Source: an uncultured Collinsella sp.
Lineage (GTDB): Bacteria; Actinomycetota; Coriobacteriia; Coriobacteriales; Coriobacteriaceae
Length of the DNA: 6,667 nt
Assembly: GCA_959020035.1 (NCBI GenBank)
Contig: CAUEQX010000102.1
Span: forward strand, 1-6,667
Reading direction: 5' to 3'
Under the pieces are notes generated by a model. The model was given only the letters and a program-made list of their open reading frames with translations. It was not told the origin of the DNA and ran no database searches. The position numbers and the translations under genes were made by a program. Positions 1 through 5,318 of this stretch are shown piece by piece (the first letter of the stretch is position 1; each line of letters opens with the position of its first letter).

Positions 1-78
1 TTGCAAGTTTTTCTCACGTAGCGACAAGAACCTGCATATCCGTCCGTGGCCATTTGCAGTCGGATTCCGGCGAGGCTA

Positions 79-116
79 TGACAAGGAACTTGTCACATGG
101 CCGACACGGAGCCATG
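79..116. repeat. Two back-to-back inverted repeats
   Basis: TGACAAG (79-85) and CTTGTCA (89-95) form a perfect 7-bp inverted repeat around a GAA loop. It is followed at once by CATGGC (96-101) and GCCATG (111-116), a 6-bp inverted repeat with a 9-base loop. Neither is followed by a T-run, so they do not look like an intrinsic terminator. They could be an operator (the first is a compact symmetric site), part of a structured RNA, or chance. No function can be assigned from sequence alone. Confidence 0.4.
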
Positions 117-285
117 GCATGCGCGGAATCTTGGGGGCAGGACTTCTCCCAGCAGCCTATAAGACGAAAACACATACACATAGATAGAGAGAGGCCCAGC
201 AAGACACGGCACCAAGGCCGCAGCCACAAACTTGAGTAGCCGATAGTCTAAAAATCACATACGCCCAAAACACGAACGATCGATC

Positions 286-294
286 TGTTATCCT
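286..294 (+). promoter_or_regulatory. Possible extended -10 promoter of the helicase gene
   Basis: The sequence TGTTATCCT reads as an extended -10 element: TGn followed by TATCCT, which has 4 of 6 matches to TATAAT. It lies about 35 bases before the ATG at 330, giving a short leader. No -35 box is recognisable at 16-18 bases upstream. Extended -10 promoters can work without one, but the call stays weak. Confidence 0.25.
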
Positions 295-313
295 GGCGCC
301 AACATAGTCTTTC

Positions 314-319
314 GAAAGG
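314..319 (+). promoter_or_regulatory. Ribosome binding site that selects ATG 330
   Basis: GAAAGG lies 10 bases before the ATG at 330. The in-frame TTG at 321 is only 1 base from this motif, too close for normal initiation, and has no other Shine-Dalgarno sequence. The ATG at 330 is therefore preferred over the longer TTG-started frame. Confidence 0.6.
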
Positions 320-329
320 TTTGGCCGGG

Positions 330-3206
330 ATGACTACGCAGCAGCAGATTGATATTGAATTCGACTCGCTTGCACGCGAGAACGATTCACCCAAGCTCAT
401 CGCCAACTCAAAGGCGACAGGCGGAACACTACTATCCGTTATCAAGGAGCAGCTCTCAACCTGCGGCTCTTTTGACTTTTGCGTAGCGTTTGTTGCAGAC
501 GGCGGCCTTCAAATCCTGGTCGAGACGTTCCAGGAGCTCAAGCAGCGTGGCATTAAGGGCAGGCTGCTCACGTCCACCTATCTCAACTTCAACTCACCCG
601 ATGCCTTTCGCAAGCTCCTGGAATACGACAACATGGAAGTTCGCGTATTCCAGGGTAATCTGCATGCCAAGGGATACATTTTTGATAAGGGCGAAACCAG
701 CACGGTCATCGTCGGCAGCTCGAACATGACGCAGACCGCCCTCACCTGTAATAAAGAATGGAACGTGCTGTACCAGACTGTCGAGAACAGCCGCCTACTC
801 AGCGAACTGAGGGGCGAGTTCAATTCGTTGTGGAACGACACCTCAACCGTTTTGCTTTCCCAAGACTGGATTGAGAACTATGCCGCATATCGATCGGCAC
901 ATCCGTCAAAGCCCAAATCGAAACCGACGTTCCAGGCAACTGTTAGCCCAACCACGAACGACCTCGAAGAAATCAAGCCCAATAAAATGCAGCAGCGCGC
1001 CCTTGAGGCGCTCGGCGTAATCCACCGCAAAGGCGAGACCCGTGCATTGCTGGTCTCGGCAACCGGCACTGGCAAGACCTTCCTTTCGGCGTTCGACGTG
1101 CTCGCAACTAAACCCCGGCGCATCCTCTTTCTTGCGCACCGCCGACGCATTATAGACGCCTCCCGTGTAAGCTACGAACGGCTCTTAGGTAGTACCTATA
1201 CGTTCGACACCTATCAAACTGGCAAGAATATAAGCAATGCCACCTGCGTGTTTGCCATGTGTTCTTCGGTCGCCAAACATCTGAGCGGTTTCCGTCCCGA
1301 TGAGTTCGACTACATCGTCATCGACGAGGCCCACCGCACGGGATCTCAGAGCTACCAATCCATCATGTCGTACTTTACGCCTCGGTTTTATCTGGGCATG
1401 ACCGCTACACCTAATCGCACCGACGGCTACGACGTCTTTGCCCTTTTCAATCACGTCATCGCGTTCCAGATCACGCTGCAGGACGCTTTGGCCGAAGAGA
1501 TGCTAGCCCCCTTCCATTATTTTGGCATTCACGATCTGGAGATTGACGATGAGACGGTCGAAGATACCGCTCTGTTCGGGCGTTTGACGTCCGATGAACG
1601 CGTGCGTCACATCACCGAGAAGATCGAAGAATATAGCGTCGCCAAAAGCAACCGCAGGGGCTTAATTTTCTGCAATCGAAACGCCGAGGCCGAAGAACTG
1701 TCGCGCAAATTCAACGTTCTCGGATATCGAACGGCTGCGATTAGCGGTCAAGATTCCGATGAAGTCCGCGATGCCGCGATCAGCCAACTTGAAGCCGGCG
1801 AGCTCGAGTACATTTTCTCGGTCGATATTATGAACGAGGGCGTCGACATCCCCTCGCTCAATCAGATCATCATGCTTCGACGCACCGGCTCCGCAATCAT
1901 CTTTGTTCAGCAGCTCGGACGAGGTTTGCGCCTGAATGATGGCAAGGAATACGCACTGGTACTAGACTTTATTGGCAATTACCAGAGCAACTTCTTGGTG
2001 CCCATCGCGCTTTCGGGTGACAAGACGTACAACAAAGACCGTCTGCGTCGTCTCGTCCAAGAGAGCGATTCGGCGATCCCCGGATGCTCAACGGTAAGCT
2101 TCGATCGTATTTCCGAAGCTCGCATCTATAAGGCCATCGACGGCGGCGACTTTACCTCCGTCAGATTTTTGAAGAACGAATATCTCGACTTGCGTCAGAA
2201 ACTCGGCAAGATTCCATCGCTGCTCGAATTTGATCGTAATGGCTCCATCGATCCGCTGCTTATCTTCAAGAACAGCGGTCTGGGGTCCTACCACGCATTT
2301 CTTTCCAAATACGAGCCGGGCTACACAGTCCATTTTTCCTCTGATCAAACCAAGATTCTCAAATTTATTTCTCAAAAGCTCGCCGCGGGCAAGCGATCTG
2401 AAGACCTCTATTTGCTTCAAACGCTCGTCGAAGCCGGACACGAGGGCTACCAGCATATGCGCGAGGCTGCGCTTAGGAACTACCGCGCACAGCTTAAGGA
2501 CAGCGCCGTTAGGTCGGCAATCGCAGTCCTTAAGGGCGACTTTGCCACTCCTAAGGATTTCGTTTCCCTGCTTATTGACGATGGAGCCGGACCTCGTCTG
2601 ACCGAAGCGTTTGCAACCGCCCTGCGCAACGCAGAGTTCAAGCGTCAGATTCTCGAGGTGCTGGATTTTGGTATTGCGCGCAACCGACTCGACTATGCCG
2701 AGACGTACGAAAACACAAATTTCGTTCTCAACGCCAAGTACACGTACGAAGAGGTTTGCCGCTTGATGAACTGGGAAAAGAACATCAACGGCCAAAATCT
2801 TGGCGGCTACTTCTACGACGAGAAGACCAATACATTCCCCGTATTTATTAACTATGACAAGGCACCCGACATTAGCGAGTCCATTCAGTATGAAGACCGC
2901 TTTGTTTCGCCGAGTAAGCTAGTTGCAATCTCTAAGAACAACCGCACGCTCAACTCCCCCGAGATTCAGCGACTGCAGACATGGCCAGGAAACGGCCTGA
3001 AGACGTATTTGTTTATGCGTAAGAACAAGGACGATAAGGGCGGTAGGGAGTTCTATTTCTTAGGCGAAATGCATCCGGCCGGCGAGTTCGAAGCTATTAA
3101 AACTAAGAGCGGCGACAACGCCGTCGAAATTGAATATGAGCTCAATGCGCCCGTGCGTCAGGACATTTACGAGTTTATGCTCAGCGATCTGAGTGAGACA
3201 GAGTAA
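330..3206 (+). CDS. PLD-nuclease / superfamily II helicase / DUF3427 protein
   Basis: This 958-residue protein probably cuts and remodels DNA or RNA in the cytoplasm using ATP. Residues ~20-165 are a phospholipase-D-like domain with one HKD motif, HxKx4D (His112, Lys114, Asp119), followed by GSSN at 129-132. A single HKD motif implies that two chains dimerise to build the active site, as in Nuc and BfiI. Residues ~215-545 are a complete helicase core: Walker A ATGTGKT (244-250), DEAH (332-335), TATP motif III (358-361) and motif VI QQLGRGLRL from 527 with arginine fingers. The remaining ~400 residues match my memory of the DUF3427 family, including NYQSNFLVPIALSGDKTYN after motif VI and GYFYDEKTNTFPVFINYDK near the C terminus. 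The length is normal for the family and no motif is broken. No signal peptide or membrane segment is seen. It is transcribed alone and ends at a terminator shared with the convergent Nudix gene. GC is lower than in the downstream operon, suggesting acquisition. The family is uncharacterised as far as I know. A role in anti-phage defence or DNA repair is inferred from architecture only. Confidence 0.93.
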   Translation: MTTQQQIDIEFDSLARENDSPKLIANSKATGGTLLSVIKEQLSTCGSFDFCVAFVADGGLQILVETFQELKQRGIKGRLLTSTYLNFNSPDAFRKLLEYDNMEVRVFQGNLHAKGYIFDKGETSTVIVGSSNMTQTALTCNKEWNVLYQTVENSRLLSELRGEFNSLWNDTSTVLLSQDWIENYAAYRSAHPSKPKSKPTFQATVSPTTNDLEEIKPNKMQQRALEALGVIHRKGETRALLVSATGTGKTFLSAFDVLATKPRRILFLAHRRRIIDASRVSYERLLGSTYTFDTYQTGKNISNATCVFAMCSSVAKHLSGFRPDEFDYIVIDEAHRTGSQSYQSIMSYFTPRFYLGMTATPNRTDGYDVFALFNHVIAFQITLQDALAEEMLAPFHYFGIHDLEIDDETVEDTALFGRLTSDERVRHITEKIEEYSVAKSNRRGLIFCNRNAEAEELSRKFNVLGYRTAAISGQDSDEVRDAAISQLEAGELEYIFSVDIMNEGVDIPSLNQIIMLRRTGSAIIFVQQLGRGLRLNDGKEYALVLDFIGNYQSNFLVPIALSGDKTYNKDRLRRLVQESDSAIPGCSTVSFDRISEARIYKAIDGGDFTSVRFLKNEYLDLRQKLGKIPSLLEFDRNGSIDPLLIFKNSGLGSYHAFLSKYEPGYTVHFSSDQTKILKFISQKLAAGKRSEDLYLLQTLVEAGHEGYQHMREAALRNYRAQLKDSAVRSAIAVLKGDFATPKDFVSLLIDDGAGPRLTEAFATALRNAEFKRQILEVLDFGIARNRLDYAETYENTNFVLNAKYTYEEVCRLMNWEKNINGQNLGGYFYDEKTNTFPVFINYDKAPDISESIQYEDRFVSPSKLVAISKNNRTLNSPEIQRLQTWPGNGLKTYLFMRKNKDDKGGREFYFLGEMHPAGEFEAIKTKSGDNAVEIEYELNAPVRQDIYEFMLSDLSETE

Positions 3207-3207
3207 C

Positions 3208-3247
3208 AAAAAGGAGTGGGTCGCCCATGTGGCGCCCGCTCCTTTTT
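3208..3247. terminator. Bidirectional intrinsic terminator between convergent genes
   Basis: AAAAAGGAG (3208-3216) pairs with CTCCTTTTT (3239-3247). The stem continues through a T-G wobble and GGG/CCC, skips one bulged T (3221), and closes with CGCC/GGCG around a 5-base loop (3226-3230). The stem is about 17 bp and ends in five T residues on either strand. It starts 1 base after the helicase stop codon and ends 2 bases before the Nudix stop codon, so one hairpin can terminate both transcripts. Confidence 0.88.
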
Positions 3248-3249
3248 GC

Positions 3250-3645
3250 TTACTTAAGCCCGAGTTTCTTTTCGAGTTCCCTAACGACTTTAACGTCCGC
3301 CGGAAGCCAATCGACATCCCACAGGTTATTGGTATCGAGCCACTTCATGTCCTCGTGAGCGTGCTCTTTGAACTCCCCCGAAAGGATATTAGCCAGGTAG
3401 CACTGCATCGACAGGTGGAACGTCTCGTAATCGTGCTCAACCGTGCACAGGTAGTCGAGGTTACCGATCGTGACCTCGAGCTCTTCTTGAATCTCGCGCA
3501 CGATTGCCTGCTCGCCGGTCTCGCCCGGCTCGAGCTTGCCGCCCGGAAACTCCCAGCCGTCTTTAAACTCGCCATAGCCGCGCTGGCAACTCAGGATTTT
3601 TCCATCCTTCTGAATAATCGCTGCTGCAACATTGATTGATTTCAT
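3250..3645 (-). CDS. Nudix hydrolase, (deoxy)nucleoside triphosphate pyrophosphohydrolase type
   Basis: This 131-residue protein should hydrolyse a nucleoside triphosphate to the monophosphate and pyrophosphate with Mg2+ or Mn2+. By family resemblance (E. coli NudG and MutT-like enzymes), the substrate is probably an oxidised or modified (d)NTP or a cytidine nucleotide. The Nudix box runs from Gly36 to Val58 with the metal-binding REIQEE at 50-55. The usual Gly before the last position is Glu57. WEFPGGKLEPGE (31-42) and the N-terminal VAAAIIQKDGKIL strand are typical of this group, and the length is normal for a single-domain enzyme. The start is supported by a strong site on the minus strand, GGAGAGGTGAT, whose AGGTGA core lies 9 bases before the ATG. 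The gene stands alone, convergent with the helicase gene. The exact substrate cannot be read from sequence. Confidence 0.93.
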   Translation of the reverse strand: MKSINVAAAIIQKDGKILSCQRGYGEFKDGWEFPGGKLEPGETGEQAIVREIQEELEVTIGNLDYLCTVEHDYETFHLSMQCYLANILSGEFKEHAHEDMKWLDTNNLWDVDWLPADVKVVRELEKKLGLK

Positions 3646-3678
3646 AACTAGTCATCACCTCTCCAGTTGAGCCCAACC

Positions 3679-3708
3679 AGTATAGGTGATCGACCGCCCG
3701 CCATGTCC
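3679..3708 (-). promoter_or_regulatory. Probable promoter of the Nudix gene
   Basis: On the minus strand TATACT (3679-3684) is a 5-of-6 match to TATAAT, lying 33 bases before the start codon. GGACAT (3703-3708), 18 bases upstream, is a poor -35 candidate. GGGCGGT occurs in the spacer (3693-3699) and again about 29 bases further upstream (3722-3728). This repeat might be a regulator site, although 7-mers recur by chance in GC-rich DNA. Confidence 0.4.
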
Positions 3709-3831
3709 CAGTCGCCTGAAAACCGCCCACTCGACCAACCCTTGACGCCGTTTTGCACAGGCACCCCATCCTCCGCTATCGAGGTCTAATACTTTTCCCA
3801 CCGCCGCGCAAAAACTCATCCAACATTAATC

Positions 3832-3859
3832 TTGGCTCAAGAATCGCTTAATCTATAAC
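3832..3859 (+). promoter_or_regulatory. Probable promoter of the DUF4342-RR-HK operon
   Basis: TTGGCT (3832-3837, 4 of 6 to TTGACA) and TATAAC (3854-3859, 5 of 6 to TATAAT) are separated by 16 bases inside a locally AT-rich stretch. Transcription would start near 3866, giving a leader of about 110 bases. A second -10-like TATAGA at 3866-3871 has no matching -35 box. Confidence 0.5.
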
Positions 3860-3880
3860 CTGCACTATAGAGTTCGACCA

Positions 3881-3977
3881 AGGGCGGGGCGGCGCCGCGC
3901 AACGCAGGCCGCCGAACGCAACGTTCGCGCCCGGGCAAATCGCCCAGCGTCGCGCCCATCGAACGAAAGGACAGGTC
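3881..3977 (+). other. GC-rich structured 5' leader of the operon
   Basis: The leader between the promoter candidate and the DUF4342 start is very GC-rich and can fold into successive hairpins: GGCGGC/GCCGCC (3888-3893/3908-3913), CGAACG/CGTTCG with a CAA loop (3913-3918/3922-3927) and GGGC/GCCC (3933-3936/3942-3945). There is also a 10-base palindrome at 3889-3898. None has a T-run, so a transcription attenuator is not indicated. The leader ends in the ribosome binding site GAAAGGA (3965-3971), 6 bases before the ATG. I do not recognise a known riboswitch class. Confidence 0.35.
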
Positions 3978-4520
3978 ATGGACGACCTCGAAAAAGTTGA
4001 AACCATCCGCACCAAGTGCAACGTGAGCTACACCGATGCCAAGGCGACGCTCGACGCTGCCGACGGCAACGTTTTGGACGCCATCATTTGGCTCGAGTCG
4101 CAGGGCAAGACCCAGACCACGTCGGCGCACGCCGCCACCGAGTCCGCGCCAGCCGATGAGCCCTCGGCCGAGATGGTCGCCGCGCAGGCAGCCTACGAAA
4201 AGTCGAGCGAAAAGACCGACTTCTCCAAGAAGATGGACAGCGTGTGGGAGTACCTCAAAAAGCTCTTCCGCCTGAGCCTGGACACCAAGTTTATCGCCAC
4301 GCGCCGCGACGCGATCATCCTCAACATTCCCATCCTGATCCCCATCGTCGCGCTGTTTGCCTGGGGCGCCACGATATGGCTGATGCTGATTGGCCTGTTC
4401 TTTGGCATGCGTTACCGCATCGATAGCGACGGCGACGTACCCGGCAGCATCAACAACCTTATGAATCACGCTGCCGATGCCGCGGACGACATCAAGCAAA
4501 ATCTGAACGACGACAAGTAA
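3978..4520 (+). CDS. UBA-like / DUF4342 domain membrane protein
   Basis: This 180-residue protein has no known biochemical function. Residues ~4-43 form a UBA/EF-Ts-N-like three-helix module: a VETIRTKCNVSYTDAK-type first half, then a GNVLDAIIWLE helix. These modules usually bind other proteins. Residues ~45-80 are an Ala/Ser/Thr/Glu-rich linker likely to be disordered. Residues ~85-148 resemble the DUF4342 domain: a basic amphipathic stretch, the ILNIPI signature (114-119), then a long hydrophobic segment (~113-144) able to cross the membrane once or as a tight hairpin. The charged tail is Asp/Asn-rich. There is no cleavable signal peptide, so the UBA-like part is expected in the cytoplasm. 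The start is set by GAAAGGA 6 bases upstream. It is the first gene of an operon and lies 18 bases before the response regulator, which suggests a role in, or control by, the two-component system. Confidence 0.85.
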   Translation: MDDLEKVETIRTKCNVSYTDAKATLDAADGNVLDAIIWLESQGKTQTTSAHAATESAPADEPSAEMVAAQAAYEKSSEKTDFSKKMDSVWEYLKKLFRLSLDTKFIATRRDAIILNIPILIPIVALFAWGATIWLMLIGLFFGMRYRIDSDGDVPGSINNLMNHAADAADDIKQNLNDDK

Positions 4521-4538
4521 TCACAGACGGGGGCACGC

Positions 4539-5318
4539 ATGGCACGGATCCTGATCGTAGAGGACGAGGAGAAAATCGCCCGCTTTGTGACGCTCGAGCT
4601 GGAGCACGAGGGCTACCAGGTGGAACATGCCGCCGACGGCCGCACCGCCGTGGACCTGGCACTGGAGCGCGACTACGATTTGATTCTGCTCGACGTGCTG
4701 TTGCCGCAGCTCAACGGCATGGAGGTGCTGCGGCGCGTACGCAAGCACAAGGATGTGCCGGTGATCATGGTCACCGCGCGCGACGCCGTGATGGACAAGG
4801 TGGCCGGGCTCGATGCCGGCGCCGACGATTACCTGACCAAGCCGTTTGCGATCGAGGAGCTGTTCGCACGGATCCGCGTGGCGCTGAAGCGCTCGGAGGC
4901 CGTGCGGGCGGCTTCGGGCGTTGGTGGCGTTGAGGCGGGCATGGCGGGCGGCGCGGACGTTGGCGCCGTCGCGATGCCCCCGGTCAGCGGCTCGACCCAG
5001 GCATCCGCCTCGCCCTCCCCCGCCGCACTCACCGTGGGATCGGTTGTGCTCGATCCCGACCGCCGCGAAGTCACGGTCGGAGGCTCACCCATCGTGCTCA
5101 CGGCCCGCGAGTTCGACGTCCTCGCCCTGCTTATGGCGCATGCCGAGACCGTGCTCACGCGCGAGCGCATCGCGCACGAAGCGCTGGGCTACGAATACGT
5201 GGGCGACACCAACAACGTCGACGTACACATCGCGCACCTGCGTGCCAAGATCGAGGACGCCGGCAGCGCCCGCATCATCCAGACCGTGCGCGGGGTGGGC
5301 TATGTCTGCCGCGCGTAA
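4539..5318 (+). CDS. OmpR-family response regulator
   Basis: This 259-residue cytoplasmic regulator should be phosphorylated by the kinase encoded next to it and then bind DNA as a dimer. The receiver domain (residues 1-~120) has the acidic pocket Glu8-Asp9, phospho-acceptor Asp52, switch residues Thr79 and Tyr98, and Lys101. The C-terminal winged helix (~165-259) shows the OmpR-type LTAREFDVLALL, the recognition-helix region NNVDVHIAHLRAKI and the wing VRGVGYV. The linker (~124-163) is unusually long and made mostly of Ala, Gly, Ser, Pro and Val, which explains why the protein exceeds the usual 225-235 residues. A G-rich ribosome binding site (4527-4533) lies 5 bases before the ATG. The gene follows the DUF4342 gene by 18 bases and its last 17 bases overlap the kinase gene. 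Target genes cannot be named; autoregulation of the operon is a common possibility. Confidence 0.96.
   Translation: MARILIVEDEEKIARFVTLELEHEGYQVEHAADGRTAVDLALERDYDLILLDVLLPQLNGMEVLRRVRKHKDVPVIMVTARDAVMDKVAGLDAGADDYLTKPFAIEELFARIRVALKRSEAVRAASGVGGVEAGMAGGADVGAVAMPPVSGSTQASASPSPAALTVGSVVLDPDRREVTVGGSPIVLTAREFDVLALLMAHAETVLTRERIAHEALGYEYVGDTNNVDVHIAHLRAKIEDAGSARIIQTVRGVGYVCRA

Larger units (their letters stand above)
1..329. other. Upstream non-coding region, no convincing gene
   Basis: This stretch of over 300 bases has no open frame I can support. The two longest frames (54-239 on + and 14-229 on -, 61 and 71 codons) both begin at TTG without a ribosome binding site, overlap each other antiparallel and match no family I recognise. 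The region holds several short inverted repeats (79-95, 96-116 and an imperfect 132-137/146-151) and an A-rich, pyrimidine-poor tract around 165-195. The last 45 bases contain the likely promoter and ribosome binding site of the helicase gene. It may include the 3' untranslated end of a gene lying outside the window, but nothing inside shows that. Confidence 0.5.

Noticed and set aside
132..157. SRP-RNA-like pattern CAGG...AGCAGCC at 138-157
   Set aside because: The apical stem-loop between the two halves does not give the conserved GGAA-type tetraloop with proper pairing, and the flanks do not form the long helix expected of a 4.5S/SRP RNA.
14..239. Small overlapping frames on both strands (54-239 + and 14-229 -), the minus one Cys-rich with a hydrophobic N terminus
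   Set aside because: Both start with TTG, have no ribosome binding site and overlap each other on opposite strands; no recognisable family.
321..329. TTG start extending the helicase by three residues
   Set aside because: The Shine-Dalgarno motif GAAAGG ends 1 base before this TTG but 10 bases before the ATG at 330, so the ATG is the better start.
2088..2795. 235-codon open frame antisense to the helicase C-terminal region
   Set aside because: It lies wholly inside a well-supported gene, resembles no family and is explained by codon bias of the sense strand.
3193..3639. 148-codon + frame opposite the Nudix gene
   Set aside because: It is the complement of a clear Nudix hydrolase and starts inside the end of the helicase gene across the terminator.
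3742..3770. TTGACG as a -35 box for a + strand promoter
   Set aside because: No -10-like sequence occurs 16-18 bases downstream.
3837..4499. 220-codon minus frame over the DUF4342 gene
   Set aside because: Shadow of a supported gene that also covers its promoter; no family resemblance.
4921..5301. Upstream extension of the kinase frame by 127 codons
   Set aside because: The translation is Arg/Pro/Ser-rich shadow sequence of the response regulator; the normal kinase N terminus begins at ATG 5302.
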